Shown piece after piece: positions 32,797 through 40,212 of a stretch of 49,405 bases of DNA. Positions within the stretch are counted from its first letter, which is position 1. Each line of letters starts with the position of its first letter. The stretch is from Reyranellaceae bacterium (GTDB lineage: Bacteria; Pseudomonadota; Alphaproteobacteria; Reyranellales; Reyranellaceae), in the NCBI GenBank assembly GCA_022844045.1, contig JALHMM010000045.1, positions 1-49,405 of the forward strand, in the 5' to 3' direction. The notes beneath the pieces are model-generated. The model did not search any database, had not been told where the DNA came from, and saw only the letters and a program-made list of their open reading frames with translations. A program made the translations under genes and the position numbers.

Positions 32797-33840
32797 CTAC
32801 GGCCGCGACAGGCGCTGCCAGGCGCGCGGACCGTCGAGATATTGCCGCATGTGTTCCCAGACGCGGCGGAAATCGCTGTCCTTCTCGGCGTGCTCGCGCA
32901 TCACGTCGGCCGAGGTCTCGCGGAACGATTCGAGGGTCGATGGCGCCCAGAAGCGCAGCGAGATGCCCTCCTTGCGGAAATAGGCCAGCGCTTTGGCCTG
33001 CTCGGCCGGCGCGCGCGCCATGGTGAACAGCACCGTCGACTGGCAGGCCATCTCGATCTGCGCGCGCTGCGCTCGGCTGAGCGCCTCCCACTTGTCCTTG
33101 CGCATGTAGAAGTCGATCAGCGAGGCCGGCTGATGCCAGCCTGGAAAGTAGTAGAGCATGCCGAGCTTCTCGAGCCCGAGCGCGCGGTCGACCGAAGGCA
33201 TCGAGAACTCCGCGCCGTCAAGCTTGCCCTGCTGCAGCTTGTAGAAGACCTCGCCCGCCTGCACGTTGATGATCTCGGCGCCGAAGCGCTGCAACACCTC
33301 GGCGGCGAGGCCGGTGAAGCGCAGGCGCAAGCCCTTGAGGTCGGCGACGCTGGTGATCTCGCTGCGGAACCAACCGCCCGCCTCGGGCCCCATGACGCCG
33401 CACATCATGGCGTGCACACCCAGCCGCTCGTAGAGCTCGCGGTGCAGCGCCGCGCCGCCGCCGTCGACCATCCAACCGATATACTCCTCGACGCTGGGGC
33501 CGAACGGCATCGAGGCGAAGAGATTGAGCGCCGAGAGCTTGGTCGCGGCATGGCCGGTCCAGGTGAAAGCGGCATCGAGCTCGCCGCCGACCACCGCCTC
33601 GAGCAGGTCGGCGCTGGGCACGCGGCCGCCGGCCTCGACGATCTTAAAGCTGAGCGCGCCGTTCGACGCCGCCTTGACCGAATCGACGAAGTGCCGGGCG
33701 CCCTCGCCCAGCACCGAAAGGCCGGGATTGAACGCCGTCTGCATGCGCAGACGTTGCGTCTCGCCGGGCGACGGCTGCGCCGAGGCGGGCGGCGACGCCA
33801 GCGAGATCAGGGCGAAAACGAGGAGCGATACGAGGCGCAT
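32797..33840 (-). CDS. TRAP transporter solute-binding protein, DctP family
   Basis: 347 aa periplasmic binding protein. Signal peptide about 1-22 (MRLVSLLVFALISLASPPASA). DctP features: LRMQTAFNPGLSVLGEGARHFVD at the start of the mature chain, and the substrate-carboxylate Arg region LKGLRLRFTGLAAEVLQRFG. GKLDGAEFSMPSVDRALGL and YYFPGWHQPASLIDFYMRKDKW are typical of the branch that binds 2-oxo or aromatic/mandelate-like acids. No TRAP membrane subunits (DctQ/DctM) are adjacent, so this is an orphan binding protein. Convergent with the FecR gene (9 bp gap). A TATAAT at 33859-33854 on the minus strand lies only 13 bp before the ATG. Confidence 0.9.
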   Translation of the reverse strand: MRLVSLLVFALISLASPPASAQPSPGETQRLRMQTAFNPGLSVLGEGARHFVDSVKAASNGALSFKIVEAGGRVPSADLLEAVVGGELDAAFTWTGHAATKLSALNLFASMPFGPSVEEYIGWMVDGGGAALHRELYERLGVHAMMCGVMGPEAGGWFRSEITSVADLKGLRLRFTGLAAEVLQRFGAEIINVQAGEVFYKLQQGKLDGAEFSMPSVDRALGLEKLGMLYYFPGWHQPASLIDFYMRKDKWEALSRAQRAQIEMACQSTVLFTMARAPAEQAKALAYFRKEGISLRFWAPSTLESFRETSADVMREHAEKDSDFRRVWEHMRQYLDGPRAWQRLSRP

Positions 33841-33940
33841 GGGGTGGACCACGATTATAGCACGCAACGGGGCATCAAAGGGGCCGCCGCGTGTCGTAAA
33901 TTGGGAGCGGCGGCGAGATGCCAGCGCTCTCCCAGGACGC

Positions 33941-35077
33941 TCAGAGGGTCGGCAGGGCACGGCCGATCAAGAGGCGCTGCACATCGCTGGTGCCCTCGTA
34001 GATCTGCGCCACGCGCACGTCGCGCCAGATCTTCTCGACGATGTAGTCCTGGACGTAGCCATAGCCGCCATGGATCTGGATCGCCGCCGAGCAGACCTTC
34101 TCGGCCATCTCCGAGGCGAACAGCTTGGCCATCGCGGCTTCCGTGAGGCAGGGCACCCCCGCGTCGCGCAGCGAGGCCGCGTGCAGCAGCAACTGGCGCG
34201 CCGCGGCGATCTGGGTCGCCATGTCGGCCAACCGGAACTGCACGGCCTGGTGGTTGACGATGGCGGTGCCAAAAGCGTGGCGTTCGCCGGCATAGGCGCG
34301 GGCCGCCTCGAAGGCGGCGCGGGCCATGCCGACGGATTGCGCGGCGATACCCAACCGGCCGGCCTCGAGATTGGCCAGCGCGATGCGATAGCCCTCGCCC
34401 TCGCCGCCCAGCAGGTTCTCCGCCGGGATCTCACAGCTTTCGAAAGCGATCTGGCAGGTATCCGACGCGCGCTGACCGAGCTTCTTCTCGACGGAGGCGA
34501 CGCGATAGCCCGGCACCTTCGTCGGTACGATGAAGCAGGAGATGCCGCGCTTGTTGGCGGCCGGATCGGTAACGGCGAAGACCAGCGCCATGTCGGCGGT
34601 TCGGCCCGAGGTGATGAACTGCTTCACGCCGTCGAGCACATAGACGTCGCCGCGCCGGACCGCTTTGGTGCGCAGGTTCGAAGCGTCGGAGCCGGCGTGC
34701 GGCTCGGTGAGGCAGAAGGCCCCCAGCATCTCGCCCCGGGCCAGCGGCTTCAGCCAGCGCTCCTTCTGCGCGTCGCTGGCGTAGCCCATCAGCGCGGCGC
34801 AGTCGGGTGAGTTGTTGACGCTCATGACGGTCGAGACGGCACCGTCGGCCGCGGCGATCTCCTCCAACGCCAGCACATAGGACACCGTGTCGGCGCCGGC
34901 GCCGCCCCAGCGCTCGGGTACGGTCATGCCCATGAAGCCCAGGCGGCCCATCTCGCCGAGCACGTCGCGCGGGATCGCGCCGTCGGCTTCCCATTGCCGC
35001 GTGAAGGGCGCGATGCGCTCCTGCGCGAACTGACGCGCGGTATCGCGTATCAGGCTCTGCGTCTCGGAGAGGATCAT
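33941..35077 (-). CDS. Acyl-CoA dehydrogenase (short/branched-chain type)
   Basis: 378 aa flavoenzyme forming trans-2-enoyl-CoA and passing electrons to ETF. Signatures: [17 protein letters not shown] (FAD/substrate loop), [33 protein letters not shown], and [21 protein letters not shown] broken by the family's helices. [14 protein letters not shown] carries the usual catalytic Glu. Size and pattern fit butyryl/isobutyryl/2-methylacyl-CoA dehydrogenases. It could supply the enoyl-CoA that the mcc operon handles, but the two are about 8 kb apart. Its ATG overlaps the smpB stop (ATGA), so it is translationally coupled to a ribosome-rescue gene. Confidence 0.93.
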   Translation of the reverse strand: MILSETQSLIRDTARQFAQERIAPFTRQWEADGAIPRDVLGEMGRLGFMGMTVPERWGGAGADTVSYVLALEEIAAADGAVSTVMSVNNSPDCAALMGYASDAQKERWLKPLARGEMLGAFCLTEPHAGSDASNLRTKAVRRGDVYVLDGVKQFITSGRTADMALVFAVTDPAANKRGISCFIVPTKVPGYRVASVEKKLGQRASDTCQIAFESCEIPAENLLGGEGEGYRIALANLEAGRLGIAAQSVGMARAAFEAARAYAGERHAFGTAIVNHQAVQFRLADMATQIAAARQLLLHAASLRDAGVPCLTEAAMAKLFASEMAEKVCSAAIQIHGGYGYVQDYIVEKIWRDVRVAQIYEGTSDVQRLLIGRALPTL

Positions 35078-35544
35078 CGTGCCCTCAGCAGGCGCTGCTT
35101 CTGCCGCGCCCAGTCGCGCTTGGCGGCGGTGGCGCGCTTGTCGTGCTCCTTCTTGCCCTTGGCGAGGCCGAGCTCGACCTTGGCCAGGCCGCGCGCGTTG
35201 AAGTAGACCGCGAGCGGCACGATCGTGTAGCCCTCGCGCTGGATGGCGCCGATCAGCTTGTTGATCTGGCGGCGATGCAGCAGCAGGCGCCGCCGCCGGC
35301 GCGGCTCGTGGTTGTTGCGATTGCCCTGCAGGTATTCCGGGATATAGGCGTTGACCAGGAACAGGTCGCCGTCGTGCACGGCCGCATAGGACTCGACGAT
35401 CTGGCTGCGGCCACCGCGCAGCGACTTCACCTCGGTGCCGGTGAGCTGGATACCGGCCTCCAGGCGTTCCTCGATGAAATAATTATGCAGGGCCTTGCGG
35501 TTCTGCGCGGCCATGCGGTCTTCGGTGCGGGGAGCGCGGGACAT
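35074..35544 (-). CDS. smpB: SsrA-binding protein SmpB
   Basis: 156 aa. Binds tmRNA and brings it to stalled ribosomes in trans-translation. The core is well conserved: [60 protein letters not shown] and the basic C-terminal tail that enters the decoding centre ([17 protein letters not shown]). Start taken at [17 protein letters not shown] (35514) is an alternative, and neither has a clear ribosome site. Located next to dapA, as in many alphaproteobacteria. No tmRNA gene was recognised in the window. Confidence 0.96.
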   Translation of the reverse strand: MSRAPRTEDRMAAQNRKALHNYFIEERLEAGIQLTGTEVKSLRGGRSQIVESYAAVHDGDLFLVNAYIPEYLQGNRNNHEPRRRRRLLLHRRQINKLIGAIQREGYTIVPLAVYFNARGLAKVELGLAKGKKEHDKRATAAKRDWARQKQRLLRAR

Positions 35545-35560
35545 GGTGCTACATGATCTC

Positions 35561-35691
35561 TACCTTCCCCCGGAGGGGGAAGGTGGCAGCGCGAGGCGCT
35601 GACGGATGGGGGATGTCGAAGACGGACAAGGGAGTCCGACTTCGACATCCCTCCTCCGCCCTTCGGGCACCTTCCCCCTCCGGGGGAAGGT
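35561..35691. repeat. Intergenic palindromic repeat, copy with nested hairpins
   Basis: 131 bp between smpB and dapA. Both ends are hairpins with the core ccttcccccggaggggga. Inside, ggatgtcgaa and ttcgacatcc form a second perfect stem around gacggacaagggagtccg. It shares ggcagcgcgaggcgctgacgg with the element at 22-181. The nested symmetry suggests a MITE-like or REP-pair (BIME-like) element. Confidence 0.85.
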
Positions 35692-35703
35692 CAAGACGGA
35701 TAT

Positions 35704-36582
35704 CTAGTTGAGCAAGCCGGCGAATACCATGGCCTCGCGCACCTGTTTCTTGGTGCCTTCGCCGCACTCGACCAGTGGCAGGCGCAATTCGGCCGAACAC
35801 TTGCCCAGCAGCTCGGCGCCGTACTTCACCGGCGCCGGGCTGGTCTCGACGAACAGCGCCTTGTGCAGCGGCATCAGGCGCTCGTTGATCTCGATCGCCT
35901 TCTCGATCTGGCGCGCCTTCCAGGCGTCGTGCATCTGGCCCAGCAGACGCGGCGCCACATTGGCGGTCACCGAGATACAGCCATCGCCGCTCTGCACCAG
36001 GAAGCCGAGCGCGCTCGCATCCTCGCCGGAGAGCTGGCAGAACTCCTTGCCGGTCTTGATACGGGTGAGCGTCGGGCGCGCCATGTCGTAGCTGGCGTCC
36101 TTGATGCCGACGATGCCCTTGACCTTGGACAGGCGGATCACGGTGTTGACCTGCATGTCGCCACCGGTGCGCGGCGGCACGTTGTAGAGCACGATCGGGA
36201 TATCGACCGCCTCGGCGACAGCCTTGAAGTGCTGGTAGAGGCCTTCCTGGGTCGGCTTGTTGTAATACGGCACGACCAGCATGGCCGCCTCGGCGCCGAC
36301 CTTCTTGGCGTGCCGGGTGAGCTCGATCGCCTCGGCCGTCGAGTTCGAGCCGGTTCCAGCGATCACCGGCACGCCGGTGCCCTTCGCCGTCTGCACGCAG
36401 ATGTCGATCACCCGCTTGTGCTCGTCGTAGTCGAGCGTCGGCGACTCGCCGGTGGTGCCGCACGGCACCAGGCCGTCCGTGCCCTCCTCGATCTGCCACT
36501 TCACGAAGTTCTCGAAGCCTTTCTCATCGACCTTGCCGCCCTTGAACGGGGTGATGAGCGCGACAAGCGAACCGCTGAACAT
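35704..36582 (-). CDS. dapA: 4-hydroxy-tetrahydrodipicolinate synthase
   Basis: 292 aa TIM-barrel aldolase that condenses pyruvate with aspartate semialdehyde in lysine/DAP synthesis. Schiff-base Lys161 is in GIVGIKDASYD, Tyr133 in VLYNVPPRTGGD, and the Thr-Thr pair of the proton relay in VPCGTTGESPTL (44-45). Tyr107 in VPYYNKP completes the triad. Length and the PPRTG motif argue for DapA rather than N-acetylneuraminate lyase. The ATG has ggaggga 6 bp upstream; a promoter is seen at 36607-36635. Divergent from the lytic transglycosylase gene. Confidence 0.96.
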   Translation of the reverse strand: MFSGSLVALITPFKGGKVDEKGFENFVKWQIEEGTDGLVPCGTTGESPTLDYDEHKRVIDICVQTAKGTGVPVIAGTGSNSTAEAIELTRHAKKVGAEAAMLVVPYYNKPTQEGLYQHFKAVAEAVDIPIVLYNVPPRTGGDMQVNTVIRLSKVKGIVGIKDASYDMARPTLTRIKTGKEFCQLSGEDASALGFLVQSGDGCISVTANVAPRLLGQMHDAWKARQIEKAIEINERLMPLHKALFVETSPAPVKYGAELLGKCSAELRLPLVECGEGTKKQVREAMVFAGLLN

Positions 36583-36606
36583 AGGCTTCCCTCCGGGGTT
36601 TTGCCG

Positions 36607-36635
36607 ACCTTAACCCCCGTGTCACAGCGCGGCAA
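36607..36635 (-). promoter_or_regulatory. Putative dapA promoter
   Basis: Minus strand TTGCCG (36635-36630), 17-bp spacer, TAAGGT (36612-36607). The predicted start is about 18 nt before the dapA ATG, leaving just room for the ribosome site. Confidence 0.45.
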
Positions 36636-36671
36636 GGCAAGCCCGCCGGTGGGCCCAGACGATCCCCAAGA

Positions 36672-36700
36672 TTGCCGAGCCGCGCGCCGGCCGGTAGGTT
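36672..36700 (+). promoter_or_regulatory. Putative promoter of the lytic transglycosylase gene
   Basis: TTGCCG (36672-36677), 17-bp spacer, TAGGTT (36695-36700), leading to the ATG at 36744 with a leader of about 37 nt. Confidence 0.45.
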
Positions 36701-36743
36701 GCACCGGGTATCTCCCGACCTTCCCTCCGGCTCGGGCCAAACG

Positions 36744-38924
36744 ATGAACATACGAATCGACCCGCGGATACTAATCGCGGTGGTGATGCTGGCCATACCA
36801 GCGCAGGCGCAGCAGAACGATGGTGGCGTCACCGTCTACCGCGGCGCACCGCCGCGCGAAAACGCGCCCGTCACGCCACCTGGCACCGCCGCGCCCACCG
36901 GCCCGCGCGTGATCACAACGCAGCCTGACGCCGGTGCCGCGCCGCCGCCGCCGCGCGGTGCTATTCCCGGCGGGCCCTTGAAGCCCGCCGAGCGCCCGAC
37001 GACGATGGCGCCGCGCAACGCCGATGCGGTCGCCCAGCTCGTCGGGCTGGCGCGCCCGCTGCCATCCGAAGCCGCCGCCGGATTCGCCGCGATCCTCAAG
37101 GCGCTCGACGAGACACGGCTGACCGACGCGCGCGAGCACGCGCGCGCCATGGGCAATCCGCTGATCGCGAAGTACGTCGAGTGGTCGATCCTGCGCCATC
37201 CACGCGGCGGCGACGGGTTCGCCGCGGCCGCGGCGTTCCTGCGTGCCAATCCAGATTGGCCAGACGACGCGCCGATCCGCCGACAGGCCGAGGATCGCAT
37301 GGGCGGCGACACGCCGCCGGCCGAGGCGATGGCCTTCTTCAAGGCGTTCCCGCCGCTGACCAGCGCGGGCCATATGCGCCGCCTGGAAGCGGCCGAGGCC
37401 GCGGCGCCGACCGAGGTGGCGGCGCTGGCGCGAGACAGCTGGCACAACGCCACCTTCCGCCAGCAGGACGAGGCCGCGTTCCTGGCGCGCTATGGCACCC
37501 ATCTGCGGTCGGCCGATCACTTGACGCGTTTCGATCGCCTGCTGCGCGAGAACAAGGACAAGGTGGCGCGCGAGCTGCTGCCGCGCTTGTCGCCGGCCGA
37601 TCAGGCGGTCGCGGAGGCGCGCCTGGCCCTGGCGACGCGCGCGCCGGAAGTCGCGACCATGCTGCGCAACGTGCCGGCCGACCGTCAGGCCGACCGCCGC
37701 CTGTTGTTCGAGCGCCTGCGCTGGCTGCGTCGGACCAACGATCAGGCGGGCGCACGCCAATTGCTCCTGAGCCTCGACGCATCGGTGGCGCAGGACGAGG
37801 ATTGGTGGGTCGAGCGCCAGTACCAGGTCCGAGAATCGTTGCAGGCCGGCCGCGCCGAGGAAGCCTACAAGCTCGTGCTGGGCCACGGGCTGAAGCGCGG
37901 CGCCGGCTTCGCCGAGGCCGAGTTCATGGCCGGCTGGATCGCGTTGCGCTGGCTGAAGCGGCCCGACGACGCGCTCAAGCACTTCAAGATCCTCGACGAC
38001 GGCGTCTCGGCGCCGATCTCCAAGAGCCGCGCCGCCTATTGGCTGGGCCGCGCGCACGAGGCGGCGAAGCGCCCGCTGGAAGCCGCGAGCGCCTACGAAC
38101 GCGCCGCGCAGCACGGCCAGACCTATTACGGCCAACTCGCCGCCAAGCGCTTGCCCAACCGCGCGCCACTGATGCCGACCGATCCGCAGGCGACGCCGGC
38201 GGAACGCGACGGCATCGAGAAGCGCGAGATCGTCACCATCGCGCGCTGGCTGGCGCAAGCCGGCGACGACGAACGTGCCCGGCCCTTCCTGCTGCGCGTC
38301 GGCCGCATCGCCCAGAGCGCCGGCGAACTGGCGCTGAGCGCCGCCTTCGCGATCGAGGCGGGCCGCCCCGACATCGCCGTGTCGATCTCGCGTCGCGCCG
38401 TCGAAAGCGGCGTAGCGCTCTATGAGTCGGCCTTCCCCGTCGTCGACATGGGCAGCACCGGCTCGATCGAGCGCGCACTGGTGCTGGGGCTGGCCCGGCA
38501 AGAGAGCAACTTCCAGACGAGCGTTTCGTCCCCGGCCGGCGCGCTCGGCCTGATGCAGCTCATGCCCGAAACGGCGCGCGCCATGGCGGCCAAGACCAAG
38601 CAGCCCTTCGACCTCGCGCGGCTGACCAGCGATCCCGCCTACAACACGTCGCTGGGCACGCAGTACCTCGCCGACATGCTGGAGAAGTTCGGCGGCTCCT
38701 ATGAGCTGGCGCTGTCGGCCTACAACGCCGGGCCCAACCGCACGGCGCGCTGGCTCGAGAGCATCGGCGATCCGCGCGGCGGCGCCATCGACATGGTCGA
38801 CTGGGTCGAGCTGATCCCGTTCCGCGAGACGCGCAACTACGTGCAGCGCGTGATGGAGGCGGTGACGGTCTATCGCGATCGCCTCAACGGTCCGTTCCGC
38901 GCCGTGCCGGCGCCGAGGCGGTGA
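36744..38924 (+). CDS. Soluble lytic murein transglycosylase (Slt-type)
   Basis: 726 aa periplasmic enzyme cleaving peptidoglycan between MurNAc and GlcNAc to give anhydro ends. Signal peptide 1-23 (MNIRIDPRILIAVVMLAIPAQAQ), a Pro-rich stretch to about 95, then a long alpha-helical superhelix (about 100-560; e.g. AYWLGRAHEAAKRPLEAASAY). The C-terminal catalytic domain has the Glu of LARQESNFQTSVSSPAGA, GLMQLMPETA, and LALSAYNAGPNRTARWL. Length and layout match alphaproteobacterial Slt. The start at 36744 is set by the signal peptide; an upstream extension to 36672 would run through the promoter. The HAD gene follows after 10 bp. Confidence 0.94.
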   Translation: MNIRIDPRILIAVVMLAIPAQAQQNDGGVTVYRGAPPRENAPVTPPGTAAPTGPRVITTQPDAGAAPPPPRGAIPGGPLKPAERPTTMAPRNADAVAQLVGLARPLPSEAAAGFAAILKALDETRLTDAREHARAMGNPLIAKYVEWSILRHPRGGDGFAAAAAFLRANPDWPDDAPIRRQAEDRMGGDTPPAEAMAFFKAFPPLTSAGHMRRLEAAEAAAPTEVAALARDSWHNATFRQQDEAAFLARYGTHLRSADHLTRFDRLLRENKDKVARELLPRLSPADQAVAEARLALATRAPEVATMLRNVPADRQADRRLLFERLRWLRRTNDQAGARQLLLSLDASVAQDEDWWVERQYQVRESLQAGRAEEAYKLVLGHGLKRGAGFAEAEFMAGWIALRWLKRPDDALKHFKILDDGVSAPISKSRAAYWLGRAHEAAKRPLEAASAYERAAQHGQTYYGQLAAKRLPNRAPLMPTDPQATPAERDGIEKREIVTIARWLAQAGDDERARPFLLRVGRIAQSAGELALSAAFAIEAGRPDIAVSISRRAVESGVALYESAFPVVDMGSTGSIERALVLGLARQESNFQTSVSSPAGALGLMQLMPETARAMAAKTKQPFDLARLTSDPAYNTSLGTQYLADMLEKFGGSYELALSAYNAGPNRTARWLESIGDPRGGAIDMVDWVELIPFRETRNYVQRVMEAVTVYRDRLNGPFRAVPAPRR

Positions 38925-38934
38925 GCTGACGGCG

Positions 38935-39609
38935 ATGAAAGACATAAAGGTCTGCGTCTTCGACGCCTACGGCACGCTGTTCGACTTCAATTCGGCGGTG
39001 GCGCGTCATCGCGCCGAGATCGGCCCGCAGGCCGACCGGCTGGCGCAGATGTGGCGCGAGAAGCAGATCGGCTACACTTGGGCGCGCAGCCTGATGGGCA
39101 AGTACGCGCCGTTCTGGCAGGTCACCGGCGAGGCGCTCGCGCATTGTCTACAAACCTGCGGCCTGCCGCGCGAGGGCGCGCTGCATGACAAGCTGATGCA
39201 GGCCTATCTCGTGCTCGACCCCTTTCCCGAGGTGCGCTCGACCCTCGACGCGCTGCACGCGGCCGAGATGCCGTTGGCGATCCTCTCCAATGGCAACCTC
39301 GAGATGCTCGAGGCCGTTGTCCGCAACACGGGGCTGGCCGACTACTTCAACGCGCTGCTCAGCGTCGAGGCCGTGAAGATCTTCAAACCCGATCCGCGCG
39401 TTTACCGCCTGGTCACCGATCACTTCGCCGTGGCGCCGTCCGACGTGTGCTTCCTGTCGTCGAATGGCTGGGATGCCCACGGCGCGGCGAGCTTCGGCTT
39501 CCGCACCCTGTGGGTGAACCGCGCCGACGCCGCGCCCGAAGGACTGCCCGGCACGCCATCGGGCGAGCTGCGCACGCTCGCCGAGTTGCCGACGCTGGTG
39601 TTGCCGTAG
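38935..39609 (+). CDS. HAD hydrolase, (S)-2-haloacid dehalogenase type II-like
   Basis: 224 aa. HAD motifs: I, Asp10 in CVFDAYGTLFDFNSA; II, SNGN in LAILSNGNLEML; III, the Lys of VKIFKPDPRVY; IV, SSNGWDAHGAASFGF. The motif I form DAYGTLFD and motif IV SSNGWD are those of haloacid dehalogenase type II, which removes halide from short 2-haloacids with inversion. The true physiological substrate may be a phosphate ester instead. Short gap from the transglycosylase stop (10 bp) suggests co-transcription without functional link. Confidence 0.9.
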   Translation: MKDIKVCVFDAYGTLFDFNSAVARHRAEIGPQADRLAQMWREKQIGYTWARSLMGKYAPFWQVTGEALAHCLQTCGLPREGALHDKLMQAYLVLDPFPEVRSTLDALHAAEMPLAILSNGNLEMLEAVVRNTGLADYFNALLSVEAVKIFKPDPRVYRLVTDHFAVAPSDVCFLSSNGWDAHGAASFGFRTLWVNRADAAPEGLPGTPSGELRTLAELPTLVLP

Positions 39610-39649
39610 CGTCTTTGGGAGCGCCGGCTCTTCCTTCAGCGCGTATCCC

Positions 39650-40069
39650 TCAACGCATGTGCTCCCAGAGTTCGCGTTCGCGCTCGTGCGAGTCGACCTC
39701 CAATCCCGCGAAATCGCCGCGCGAGACCACGCCCACGACCCGGCCGCCTTTCACCATTGGCAGATGGCGGAACCCGCCGTCCCACATGAGTCGCAATGCG
39801 TCGAGGGCCGTCTGCTCCGGCGACAGGGTCAGGGGATCGCGCGTCATCACGTCGCCGAGCCGGGTGGCGGCTGCATCCCGTCCACTCGCCAGGACACGGC
39901 TCACCGCATCACGCCCCGTGAAGATGCCAACCAGCCGCCCAGCCTCGTCGACCACAGCGACGGAACCGCAGCGTCGTTCGCTCATGCGGCGGCACGCCTC
40001 GATCACCGACGTGGAGTCGGCGAGTACCAGCGGGTCCTGATCCAGTGTGACATCGGAAAGTTTTCTCAT
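39650..40069 (-). CDS. CBS-domain pair protein (copy 2), FNR/FixK-type promoter
   Basis: 139 aa with two CBS motifs, about 1-62 (RKLSDVTLDQDPLVLADSTS, GSVAVVDEAGRLVGIFTGRDA) and 70-128 (LGDVMTRDPLTLSPEQTALD, FRHLPMVKGGRVVGVVSRGD). It presumably binds adenine nucleotides. The start is the ATG at 40069. It lacks a ribosome site, and the predicted transcript start is at about the same base, so the mRNA may be leaderless. An in-frame TTG at 40117 lies inside the FNR-type box and is unlikely. In alphaproteobacteria such CBS genes are often induced at low oxygen. Confidence 0.9.
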   Translation of the reverse strand: MRKLSDVTLDQDPLVLADSTSVIEACRRMSERRCGSVAVVDEAGRLVGIFTGRDAVSRVLASGRDAAATRLGDVMTRDPLTLSPEQTALDALRLMWDGGFRHLPMVKGGRVVGVVSRGDFAGLEVDSHERERELWEHMR

Positions 40070-40076
40070 CGAAGGT

Positions 40077-40117
40077 AGTATAGGCGTTTCCGCGCGCCCC
40101 GATTTGATCTGCCTCAA
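40077..40117 (-). promoter_or_regulatory. FNR/FixK-type box and -10 element upstream of the CBS gene
   Basis: TTGAG-gcag-ATCAA on the minus strand (40117-40104) matches TTGAT-N4-ATCAA at 9 of 10 positions. A good -10 box, TATACT (40082-40077), lies downstream. The box centre is about 40-41 bp before the start point predicted from the -10, the position of class II FNR/FixK activation. Confidence 0.7.
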
Positions 40118-40212
40118 CGAAGGGCTGAGACCGCTTCGCAGGAGTGGACGCTGCGGTAGATGGAGCCTCCGAGCCCCAGCCCGTTGCCATGCTTAAACTG
40201 AGTAGTGCGGGC

